A stretch of DNA of 64,000 nucleotides from Acephala macrosclerotiorum. Lineage: Eukaryota; Ascomycota; Leotiomycetes; Helotiales; Mollisiaceae. Below the pieces are notes generated by a model. That model did no database searches and had not been told where the DNA came from. It worked only from the letters and a program-made list of their open reading frames with translations. Where the stretch lies: positions 16,361-80,360 of the forward strand of contig MU119455.1 in NCBI GenBank assembly GCA_014904845.1, written 5' to 3'. Of this stretch, positions 1-9,798 are shown one piece after another (position 1 is the first letter of the stretch; each line of letters starts with the position of its first letter). A program made the position numbers and the translations under genes.

Positions 1-317
1 GTTCCTAGTAAAATTATACTTTGCGAGATTCATATCTAGAGCAAATTATTTGAGGTTAAAGTCTAGAAGTCACTGGGCTGATGATACATACAGTGATTTT
101 GAATGTTGTGACCATTACGTCTCCTGGACAGAACGAAGGCAGCAAAGCAAAGTAACGCAACTAGTACCTGGAAAAGCCCAAATATCAGCAACGGCTTATG
201 GTTCGAAACGCTTTTGCTGCCAGATATCTTTTCCTCGCAGCGGCTACATAGAGTGCGATCTCGACTTTTATGTTCATCCGTATTTAAAAGTCTCGCTTTT
301 GTTTCAGAGGACTCCAT
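1..317 (-). CDS. 5' part of a single-pass membrane protein gene, cut by the window edge
   Basis: The minus-strand ATG at 317 opens a reading frame of about 75 codons before a likely donor (GTATGT at 91). A possible acceptor (GCTCTAG, ending at 36) leads into an open exon that runs off the window. The protein starts with a charged cytosolic segment carrying a CxxC pair, followed by a clear hydrophobic helix (residues about 43-64, rich in L, F, V, A) and a basic RRR stop-transfer. Short cytosolic head plus one helix in exon 1 is the layout of UstYa/DUF3328 proteins, and a UstYa-type gene lies 1.8 kb away on the same strand. The family call cannot be tested because the diagnostic HxxHC motifs would lie outside the window. 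Other single-pass proteins are equally possible. Confidence 0.4.
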
Positions 318-1863
318 GAGGTTCGTGCAATAGATCAGTAAGTCAAAAATTTGTCAAGCACAATCAAGACTTGGCACTGGTATTGAATAAAATGCGCAAG
401 GGAAGTATTGCAGTCCGCGGGCAAGTGTCTTTGATCAAGAGTGCGCGGACCTCTGCCCATGATCTTGTGAACAAGGAGGATGTTGATTTCAAACACAATC
501 AATTGATCTGTTGGACGGTCGTCTTTCTGCATCTGGCATTGGCCGTAGAGCCATCATCCATGACGCGATAGCCCCTCGATAAACCATTTGCGGGATCGTA
601 TGGCGATGCTCTCCCGATCTCCTAGCTACCGCACGTAACGCCTTGTTTTCAGGTCCGCCTCGTTCAAGCGAACCTGCATCCACATCATTATCCGCAATGA
701 TATTGCATATGCATGTGTGTTACGACGCAACTCGGCAGGCCGCGGACCGGCCTTGAGATAAGAGAAGCGGTGGAACGAATTTAATACTTGACGCGGTGGA
801 TCTGTGCCAGAAGCGAGGATTACTACATGCGAGAATTCAGGGGAAGCAATTCCGTCCAAGGGAGAATGTAGTCATCCACAGAAACAAGCCTACTTGCTTA
901 CACTATACCATAATGAATCAAGCAATTTAGCTATCATCAACAATCATGTCGGGGACAGGCCCCAAGCTTGGCCTATTGGAAAGTATCCACAATCCAGTAC
1001 ATCACGCCACTCAAGCCGTCGCAAGCACTGGCTAAAAGGACATGCGGACGGCATGGTGTTGCAGCTAACAATTCAACTCGGCTGGTAGCTGGTTATTCCA
1101 AAATTGAATGCAGGGCAGTTTCGCTTGCCTTCTGGAGGTGCTTTTTCACTCATGTACCAGTGGGAACAGATATTGGAGTTCCTCTCACATACCTAGGTAC
1201 TGTCAAAGATCTTCTCGAACTGTACGCTATTACAGACATGTTCCGATGATTCGTTAACACGAACCTAATTCACCTTGTCCTGCAGAATAAATCTCCCCGC
1301 CTATGGCACCACATCTGCCTACATCCTCACCACAAACCAAGAACGTCTTATGGATGATCCGTGGTCAAGAAACTTGATTTCTCAGCAGAGTCAACTTTGT
1401 TGTTGCCAAGATAGGGACGATCTGTTTGAGGGTTGCCCCAAGCGGCGTCAGTTCAGCGCTGAAGATACGCTTGAGGGGGAAGATCAGTAGCCAGATGGGT
1501 CTATTAGCCAAAATTACTGTTGCGATTCGAGAAAGTAAAGATGTAGCTACGAAAAAGGAGTGCCACGTGAAATGTGGGGTAGAATAGGGGAGGCGATTAC
1601 CCCGCATTCTTGTAACTTATTCTCCTGAGTAGATTTATTGTGCACTAGGTATAAGAACACAATCAATAAAACTATATATTTTACCCCTATCGAAAGCCAA
1701 AAGAGTTTGCCTGTTTGCCGATTTTTGTATGACTACCCTTCCTGTCCACAAGGTCTGAAAAATCGGAGGACGCAAAGGCTCACATCTGTTTCCGTCAAAA
1801 TTCCTTCAAGGCAAGTTCAAGAAATGTTTAAAAGTTCTATCAGGAATGCTGGATAGGCATAGA
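318..1863. other. intergenic, no supported gene
   Basis: Only short overlapping ORFs on both strands, none with a recognisable domain or a consistent splice structure. A minus-strand ORF at 1365-1607 is hydrophobic but matches no family I know. No repeat or RNA gene seen. Confidence 0.5.
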
Positions 1864-2906
1864 TTAATAAGCCCGTTGTGTTTCTCCTCTTTGCCTAATT
1901 TTCGATGGCATCCCAGTTTCTGCACTGCCGGTTGCGCCGGGCGTCTTGGGAATGGGAGAAAGGTCGGCATAGCACATCACTACCTGACGAAGAGCGTCGA
2001 TACAACGATCTACTTGCGTCAATATCTGTGCCAAGTGAAGTTGATGAGACTCACCTAAATGTATTTTCAAACCCCAGCTAGCATTTCCTCCTTCCACAAA
2101 ACTCTAGAAGCTCTCCCGCATAACCTTCAAGCAGTGTAAGTCGTGGCAAACTTGTAGAATAACAAACAGTTCATTGCTGTGAGGCGAACGAGAAGTATTT
2201 AGACCAAGTGCACCTTGTTCTGCTTCGGTTATAGCAACCATGCCGACTATGTCTATTAGGGTGGTCACGTGTTTAATGTTATATATATCCTCATCTCACC
2301 GCTAGACAGGAATAGACATAATGAACACACACTTTTATACCCACACCATGGCCTTTGCCTGTGATAATATCCATATTCATATTAGACATTGTCATCTTTA
2401 AAGTACTTGAACTAGATGGAAGAAGAGAAGTCTCACGTTGAATCACATCCGTCCATTTTTGAATATTCTGCTTCGTTGGTGGTCCTTTCCATGACATATC
2501 AGGATTCCGATCGAATTCATGTCTGCCTTCTGCATTCTGGATCTCATATTTTATTGCTGTATCGATATCCATGATCCTTTTGATGTTCCCAGCCAGTAAA
2601 TCAATAGAGGGATCTCGGGAGGCCTCGTGAAATGACTATCTCACCTTTTTCGGGCCGAATAAGGACTTTTTGTGCTGGAGCCGGTGGATACATAAGGATA
2701 GACTGTTTGAAGATAAGAATCAAAAGAAAAGCGAGTAGAAGGTGATATGCCCAATGAGCCATCCATTGAGCGGGGTTGAGGCACGGCAATCGACGTTGAC
2801 GATGAGGTTCTGCTTGGTAGTATTCTTCTTCGATGTTCGAGTCGCTTTCATATCGTTTTTCGAGAAGAACGGCGGTATCCTCTTTCATGATGCTTGAATG
2901 ATCCAT
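1864..2906 (-). pseudogene. UstYa-family (DUF3328) oxidase-like gene, interrupted by a stop
   Basis: UstYa-type proteins are membrane-anchored enzymes that oxidatively modify or cyclise peptides and related metabolites in fungal clusters. ATG at 2906 is preferred over 2948 because the following LLEKRYESD resembles family starts. Exons: 2906-2645, 2556-2437 and 2252-2104; introns 2557-2644 and 2253-2436 join in phase. Visible in order: cytosolic head, helix (about residues 48-68), the WKGPPTKQNIQKW block, GMVAITEAE, then HxxHC motif 1 (HDLHC) followed by LKVMRESF. An in-frame TAG (2106-2104) ends the frame after 176 residues. The same frame continues to 1864 and carries the second family block (RCIDALRQVVMC, YADLSP), but both histidines of motif 2 are missing (QVDRC). 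TAG could derive from CAG by a CpA-to-TpA change. Either a pseudogene or a diverged short member; I favour the first. Confidence 0.7.
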
Positions 2907-3920
2907 GACCAGAAACAAGACTGATAGATAATCGAATGTCGTTTCCAATAATGATAATAAACAATGGCAACAGTAGCATTCACAATAATAACAACGCTAT
3001 CGGCCGCGAAATGGTCCCGTGAGCCTGTGAAACAAGAGGGAATGCGATATCGCTTATTTCTCGTATTCAAGGCAAAGAAAAAAGGCGTAAGTGCGACGAA
3101 AATTAACCTTACCAAAATCCATTTCTGTCTTTAGACCTGAGTAGTCGCTGCTTTAACTTGAGCCGTGCCCCGAGCCATAAGTTTCAAACGGAATCTCAAG
3201 GGGATCCCTTTCCGGCCACCTTTCAAAATCAGGCATTCTTTCCCTGTCGTTTATTTTTAGATTCTGCTAACGCCTGTTTTTTTGGGAACACAGCCACCGC
3301 TTTCATCCTATTATGTTTGTCAATGAAAGTATCCGTTCTCGTTCCTTGTCAAAGTAACCAGGGGCACTTATTAAATCGATTTTGAATCAACTCAAATTTA
3401 ATTTTTATATAATTAATAAATTTATTAAAATTATATAAATTAAATTATAAATTAATTAGATTAAAAACATTAAAACGGGTTTTCACGTATAATCCGTCGC
3501 TGGCATGAAATAAAGCAATAAATTCAATTGGTGGCTTTAATTTACTTTGTTTGTTGAGTGCGGAACGGAACCGGGCAAGTGCCTATGGCTTCGGGGCATT
3601 GAATGTTCTTTGTTACCTGTCCCGCGAGCTCTAACTGCCAAGCTCGAAACAAAGCATGATTCTGTGTCATGCAATTAATTGCTTACTTGGTTGCTCTTTA
3701 TAGTTTTATCAGTCTTTCTTCTTTAATATGATTTCCAATCTGATCATCGCTGTTCTGTTCTCAAAAATACCTGGAATATTTTGCTTGGTGGACACTGCCC
3801 TTATTAAACTTCCATAACCAACTTTTCACCCACCCAACCTGCCTCCACGGTAATATCTACCAACCCTCCCATTCATACTTCATCGCCTTCACCTACAACA
3901 TCTTGCAACGGCCGGCGCTC
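2907..3920. other. intergenic with an AT-rich tract
   Basis: No gene seen. The only clear structure is the AT-rich tract listed separately. The last 100 bases before 3921 are pyrimidine-rich, as in fungal 5' leaders. Confidence 0.5.
3377..3476. repeat. short AT-rich tract, possible RIP-damaged relic
   Basis: About 100 bases consist almost entirely of A and T (runs such as AATTTATTAAAATTATATAA) within ordinary-composition DNA. This resembles the interior of the RIP-damaged transposon near 32 kb and may be the remnant of a small element, but no terminal repeats were found. Confidence 0.35.
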
Positions 3921-4136
3921 ATGGCACTGACAACGGTTCCCTGCCCCAAATGTGGAAAGCAGAACCCCAGTCCACTACTCGATCTTTCGAATCCTCTGAA
4001 ATTCGATACTTGGCCTAGCTGCATTAGTACTCGCGGTTGTGGAGGTTTGATAAAGTTGGCTTACCGGACATGGCCACAGCAACAACGCCATAAGCAGCCC
4101 CAGCTGTTCAAATGCAGAAAAGATTCCAGGAAGTAA
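3921..4136 (+). CDS. small zinc-ribbon-like protein, function unknown
   Basis: A 71-codon single-exon ORF starting MALTTVPCPKCGKQNP. It has a CPKC knuckle, then a second cysteine group (SC, then RGCGG) about 25-30 residues later, giving a plausible four-cysteine zinc site, and a basic, Gln-rich C-terminus. The upstream 60 bases are C/T-rich like a fungal leader, and an in-frame ATG 18 bases upstream is a possible alternative start. I do not recognise a family. The cysteine spacing supports coding, but the ORF is short, so this is a moderate call. Confidence 0.42.
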   Translation: MALTTVPCPKCGKQNPSPLLDLSNPLKFDTWPSCISTRGCGGLIKLAYRTWPQQQRHKQPQLFKCRKDSRK

Positions 4137-4543
4137 GGGGGAGGAAACAATGAAGTTGAATCTTGAAAAATCGAATGAGGAAATGCAGGGTAAAGGGTAG
4201 GTGCTATCTAATAGAAAGGCCACTTAGGATAGAAGGGCAAGAGGGCAGTCGTTTGGTCTCACATGGGTCAGGAATTTTGTACTCTCCTTAATCACCTTGT
4301 AATGCAAGACAAAGAACAGTTGGTAAACCAAACCATAGCAGGACATTGTAATAACGTAGACTTTCTGTAATGCGATCCACAACCAAAAGTAGCTACACCT
4401 AAACTGAACTCGATGAAATAATGACAAGAAAATCCAAAATCCAGGTAAGGTTAAGAGCATTGCACACACCCCGCCCTCTACTGATCACTTCCTCATCCTT
4501 TCCAGCAATTTATTATGTATGCGTATCCTCCCTCAACTCATTA
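4137..4543. other. intergenic between convergent genes
   Basis: Lies between the 3' ends of the small ORF above and the phosphotransferase gene. It holds only short ORFs. Confidence 0.4.
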
Positions 4544-5985
4544 TTAACCCCCTGCATGCTCACGTTCCTCTCGCACACTCTCCTTCAAGCTCTCCTCGTT
4601 GTTATTATGCTTTGTCTCCTCCTGTATCCCCCCCTGCTCATCGTTCCCTCGTTCCCATGGCAGGTAGACATTACAGAAGAAATCTTCTGGTACAATTTTC
4701 CCCATGAAATCCAGTTCCAATGGGAAGCCTTCGTCGTAGAGCGCATTCGAGAGCATCCACTGCCAATTGCTTCCATCTTCCTGATTATACACTCCATAGC
4801 TCCATTGTACCCTCGGGGTGGTAGCTACCTCCCACTTTGGACAGTATGCCAGGTTCTGCCAATCAATAATGGCTGTCACTTCGGCCTCCTCTTCGGGGTC
4901 TTCCGGAATTGTTACGAAAATATTCGATGGAATGAGGTCACGATGTTGCAAAACAAAGGGAGCTCCTGGGTCTGGGGGCACAATGTTTCTTTTCCCCCAT
5001 ATTCTATCCAAGGCCTCTTTATATTCCTCTCTTGATGCTCTCGGCTCAATCCTTGGTTTCCAATCAGGTAAATCATCCCGAAGTCCAAGCCGGAACTGTC
5101 CCTCCATGCCTTGGCCTGTTACCGTCTCGACATATTCGGAAGTAAAGGCAGCAAGAGCTTTAGCATGTTTTGCAACACCCTCTGCCACGTCAAACTTGTG
5201 GTTATCTGTAAGCTGTGGCCATGCTTCGTAAAAACGTGTTCCAGGAGCACGTCTAGAAAGCATAAACCAGCGATACCAATTGTGGTCGATCCAGTCATAA
5301 ATAAGCTCTTCAGTTGGAATAGATGGTATCTTTTCATTAACAAATCGAATAGACTCAGCGTCTGTTGTTACCCCTTCAATCCATCTCTGTGTTTTGCAAA
5401 ATACGTTAGGGCTGAGGGTCCAAACGCCCCTGAAAGGTGAATTGTATATTCTTCCTGGTTCTGGATCACCATCGCCAAGCTTTGATTTTGGAACCGAGCG
5501 TTTACGCAAACAATACGTCGATCCGTCGTCAATCCATTGGCAAACGATATCAAGAGGCACATCGTGACCCGGCTCGATTTTCTCGCACGCCATGAGAGAG
5601 CCAATAACCCAGTGGTCAGGACTGGTGACGAGAACACTATGATTAAATTGAGGAGCTACTATCGCAGTCTTTTCATCGAAGCTTATTGGTTTCTTGTCGG
5701 TTAAAGGATCGAAATGTTCCATCTTCTTTTTGCATTCCCATCTGTAGTTCCTATAATAAGTTAACACCACGCTTTAGAGTATTTCTTTGCGCCTCACCTC
5801 CGGTGCCATAGGTCTATGCTAGCTTTGTATTCCGGTTTGTCTTCGTCGCGCTTCGGGTCAAAGTCATCGTCCGAATCCTCATCAAAACTCATCTTTTTCC
5901 ATTTTTCGATAAGCTGAGAAACCACAACATCAAGCTCTTGTTCATTTTGCTTCTCTGTAGAGTCAGGGTTATCGTTCGAATTCAT
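4544..5985 (-). CDS. APH/choline-kinase-like phosphotransferase domain protein
   Basis: Two exons, 5985-5798 and 5750-4544, with a 47-nt intron (GTGAGG...TATAG) joining in phase inside an arginine codon; 464 residues. The acidic N-terminus (DEDSDDDFDPKRDEDKPEY) is linker-like. The C-terminal lobe shows the phosphotransferase catalytic loop HRDLIPSN (about residues 332-339: H, D and N in the right places) followed by IIDWQN (D about 359), the metal-binding aspartate equivalent to the kinase DFG. These are hallmarks of the APH fold (PF01636). Fungi carry many such proteins with unknown small-molecule substrates, and this is not evidence of antibiotic resistance. No disabling change seen. The C-terminus is highly acidic and basic with Glu repeats. 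The start follows from the only in-frame ATG. Confidence 0.85.
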
Positions 5986-6436
5986 ATTGTCGCCGCAAGC
6001 CTTGTATCGCCAGACTAGTATATACCCCTGAAAAACTAGAGTAGTCTCGAATATAGTGTCGAAGGGCTATTCAAGAATAGGGAAGAGAATCCTTCCTCCG
6101 TGGGTATCAGGCAGGCAATTTGACTCTGCGAGACAAAGAAGAATGTTTACGCCGGAAATGGTTAGTGGGTTATATGATACTGAATAGTAGATTGCAGTGG
6201 CTTTGAAATACGAAATGCTTTGTTATACCACCAGAATTTCGAGTTAAGCTGACGCAACCGGCGCCGCCTTTGCTCAGTCAAGCTCAGCTTCCGGATCAGG
6301 CACAGTTCAGGTGTGCTCGGCTACCTCTTCAGCGTATTGCTTAGCCCAGCTTCAGTGTAAGACTTCGACTTGCTCTAAGTTCCACTACGCTGAATTCGTT
6401 TAATTCAAAGCCAAAGTAGTCGGAATTGCGGTATTA

Positions 6437-6589
6437 ATGAGGCATATACGTTATCTGGCTGGAGCAGCGAATGCGACAGATGCCGGGGAGGCGGCCGCGA
6501 AGGAGGTAAGAAAGCGCATCGTGACAAGATATCCGAGGAAAGATGATGAGGTGCTACAGAAAAAAAAGGCAGATTCAAGAGTTGCGTAG
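6437..6589 (+). CDS. possible 50-residue ORF
   Basis: ATG to TAG with no introns. The predicted peptide is basic and Ala-rich (NATDAGEAAAKEVRKRIV), with a helix-like centre and a KKK tail. It is too short and unfamiliar to call a gene with conviction, but its codons look more protein-like than the overlapping minus-strand ORFs. Confidence 0.2.
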   Translation: MRHIRYLAGAANATDAGEAAAKEVRKRIVTRYPRKDDEVLQKKKADSRVA

Positions 6590-8573
6590 GACATTCTACT
6601 TGTAGCATTCATGTCAATCCTCGTGTCCTCCTTCAATGGATGGGAGCAGCAGCACAAGGAGTGAGATCTTTCAATATTCCTGCAAGCCATCACCAAACTC
6701 ATTTCTGAGATTTGCAGCGAGTCTTGGAAGCTTGACAAAAATGGCAAAGCTTAACTCCACCATCTTCGTGGTCCTGGAGTATGGCGACATACTGCCAAAA
6801 ACGTCGGGCCACAGCGTTCGGTGGCGCGTCTAGCAGACGCCTTAAGCGAGCAGAATTGAACGTGATCGTGAACAATGTACAACAATCAGCAGCCGTGGGC
6901 TCTCACCCCACTCGGGGAGAGCGATATAGATGAGGTGTCTTTGAAACCGCAGTCCCCTTGGCCAAGGACGCAGGCACGAGGAGAGCCGCGGTGAGAACTA
7001 CTAAGCTATGCACAATTTAAGGACTGCATTCATTGGCTACTGGGTAATCACAATAGGCTGCGTGCTCATTGGTGTTCCTGGGGCTGAGCCCTCTCGTGAA
7101 AGACATCGTTGGGCTTTGCCCGTGTCGCATCCTAAGAACATGATTCGCGATTGGGAAAGAACTGAGACATCGGGGAAGGCAGAGGCAGATGGAAGACCTG
7201 GAACTGATGGGTCTATTGCCTGTATCAAGATGTAGAGTTCGTGAGAGATTGTAAAAAGCGTCTCGAGATTTGATGTTGGTGATAAAGGAAAGAGGAGAAG
7301 GAAGTGAGGAGAAATTGAATAAGTGAGCGTCAATGCCGTGCGGCCTAGTTTTACGCGCCAGGCAGCAAGCCACTTCACCAGTTTCATGCCCCCTTGAAAA
7401 TTTCTTCACCTCTTCTCAATATATTTACCTCTTTTATTTTTACACTCATGAACTCTATATATACTAGTCGCGCACCAATGAAAAGATTGGAGGGCATGAT
7501 TGAAGATTACGAACAAGGCGTCACGTGCCTTTTCACGTTGCAGTCGCCATTTTGGCTCCCGCGCTGTAACTGCTTCGGGGCTGGAACTATCCAGAGTTCT
7601 CAACTCATGGTCTAGCTTCGTGGGCGTTGTGACACTCGAATCTTGGATGTTTTGTTCACTTCCAAAATTGTTTCCGTTTCGAGAATATCTATCACCAGAT
7701 CCAAGTCGAAACTCCGGAGAGAGAGGCAAATGAAGAATCCTGAACTTGAAATAGAAATAGGATTGGCATTGCAGAAGCTCAAACAAGCAATGCAGAAGAA
7801 TGCTTGTGTTCAACGTGAAAATTGGTATGGCGCTGTGGGTAGCTTGGGTAGCTCCTGGCGGGGTATGGCGGGGTAAGCTGTAATGAGGTCCATACTTCCA
7901 ACCTTTCACCGCTTTGAATACAGCTTCCAATACCGCATGAAAATTAACTGAGTCTAAATCTTGCTCCGAACGTAGTTTGATTCTTCTTAGGCTTTAGACC
8001 TGACGATTTCTACGAGGCGCTAGGCCGTGTAAGCACTAAATACAGGAGTTACAGTACAGAACCAAATCAATGATTTTGCGATTTTAGGCATGCATCTGAA
8101 GGCCCTTTTGCTACCTACAGCCTAAGATCCACACTGTGGATTTCTGCACAGGTTTGGGCTTGGCAGCACTTCACATGCGTGAAGTCCCGCCGGAGCTGAG
8201 GGCCGGTCAAGGTCTGCATTGCTTTGAATCCCAGCACAGCTGAACAAAGAGACGAGCTTTCTCGGATAGTCGGATATGATGCATTATGAGGGGAGATGCT
8301 CTCTCCACCCCCTGCCGAAAACTATTTCTGGTAGGTGGAAGAAGCAACAGCCTCTCTTGGCAAAAATGCACCTCTACGCTGTCATATTCCCCACCGCTTG
8401 GCGGGTGTCTCATGCACAACAGTCACGTCCGATTGTACCACTTTGATGCAAACAGAAGAAAGTTTTGAATCATCTTGCTGGGAATGTTATTCACAAGGCA
8501 GTGCCAAGGATTCATGAGCTCTTAGAATCGTAAGGTTGAATTACTGGCCTTTTCATGACTCCCTGTCCTCGAA

Positions 8574-8581
8574 TATAAAAG
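8574..8581 (+). promoter_or_regulatory. candidate TATA box of the CVNH gene
   Basis: TATAAAAG lies 92 bases upstream of the CVNH start codon, followed by an A/C-rich leader. Spacing and sequence fit a TATA element; no functional evidence. Confidence 0.4.
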
Positions 8582-8672
8582 CAACAAAACCCGAGTGCTT
8601 TCAGAATCATACTCTTAGCATTGATTTCCTTCCTCGCAAGCCAAGTCAAACCGTGAAAATAGTCAATCCAAA

Positions 8673-9092
8673 ATGTCTTTCCACCTCTCATCCCAAAACG
8701 CCCGCCTCGAAGGCAGCGCCCTCGTCGCCACCCTTACCAATGTTGAAGGGGCCGAGGTAGAGTCTTCCATCGACTTGAACTCTATCATCGGCAATGAAGA
8801 CGGTACGTAACACCCTTCCATCTCTAGTTTCATCATTGATTTTGGTATTAGGAAGGTTCTTCTGGGGAGGAGCAGACTTCGCATCCTCCTGTGAAAACCT
8901 CTCCTTTCGGTTCGAAGGAGACGACAACGTTCCGATTCTGCGTGCCCAGTTGAGGAATGCGGAAGGAGAGTTAGTCGATGCCGACTTGAACTTGGGTGAG
9001 AGGATTGGGAACAACAACGGACAATTTGAGCTTGGTGAGCCCCCTGATCCCCGAAGCTGAAGAAGTTCGTCCTAAGGTGATGTTTAGTCTGA
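8673..9092 (+). CDS. cyanovirin-N homology (CVNH) domain protein
   Basis: Three exons: 8673-8802, 8852-9034 and 9088-9092. Introns of 49 and 53 nt (GTACGT...TTAG, GTGAGC...TTTAG) join in phase and give 105 residues, the usual length of a stand-alone fungal CVNH. Two tandem repeats of about 50 residues are visible. The first holds SFHLSSQNARLEG, IDLNSIIGNEDG and FFWGG. The second holds ADFASSCENLSF, LRAQLRNAEGE and ADLNLGERIGNNNGQFEL. CVNH proteins are small glycan-binding lectins; the native fungal role is unsettled. No signal peptide, so probably cytosolic. The last exon supplies only one codon plus the stop, typical of this family's gene structure but easily missed. Only one Cys (in SSC) is evident, so the disulfide of cyanobacterial cyanovirin is not kept. 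Confidence 0.88.
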
Positions 9093-9798
9093 GCTCAGTG
9101 CCCCCATGAAGTCGATGAGTGACGAAGTTCACGATACTTAATCAAATATGGGTGTATACTGGTGGAAGGACAGGAGATGAAGTATCAAATAGCATCAATG
9201 GAATTCCCAGAACATAACTCGAGGACCTCAAAGCAGGCGCGTGAAAGCAACATCTACTTGAACTGATTTGACTTACATGCCACTTGGCGAAGTTGCTCTT
9301 TCGGCATATTCAATTCACTCGCGAAAACTGAGAGCAGTATGAGCAGTGAGATGAGGGAAGGAGGCTGCCTGAATGTGGACGTGGGAGGTGGAAATTAAGT
9401 TTGAGCTAAGCCGGTTTAGAGTTCCCATTCAAGATCACACACTTCATCACGCAGGACAACAGCGCTCCCCTCAAAGTTGCAGGCCCATCTTCTCTTGATG
9501 GACTCTAAATCACTTCTTCCCAACACACGCGCATAATGCTGTGGCCACAGACCCACTATTGCCGGCTATGTTAGCCGAACACCCTGTCTGGCCAAGAGTT
9601 TGTGGACTCACCATTACTCTTGGATTCTCAAATCTCCAAAGTATCTGTGGCCGCGGCATCCCGTGGAACCAAAGGATTCGAAATGTCTTTGGATGACCGC
9701 GGCGTGGGTGTTCTCTTGCAGTGACGCCTATTATTCGGCTGTCTCAATGTGAGCATTCAGATGTCTCCAGAGCGCTTTGCTCTGGTCATGAAAATCCT
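9093..9798. other. intergenic between convergent genes
   Basis: No coding sequence or repeat recognised between the 3' ends of the CVNH gene (plus) and the kinase gene (minus). Confidence 0.5.

Larger units (their letters stand above)
5986..8672. other. long intergenic stretch, only weak ORFs
   Basis: No gene with a recognised domain. Two items are noted: a 50-codon ORF at 6437-6589 (listed separately), and a 174-codon minus-strand ORF at 7406-7930 whose middle (about residues 75-150) is hydrophilic and could be an exon, but without splice or domain support. Confidence 0.4.

Noticed and set aside
4421..5231. Long plus-strand ORFs (204 and 137 codons)
   Set aside because: They lie antisense to the phosphotransferase, whose catalytic motifs and intron are clear; their products have no domain.
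7406..7930. 174-codon minus-strand ORF
   Set aside because: Mixed composition, no domain, no splice partners, and an overlapping plus-strand ORF of similar quality.
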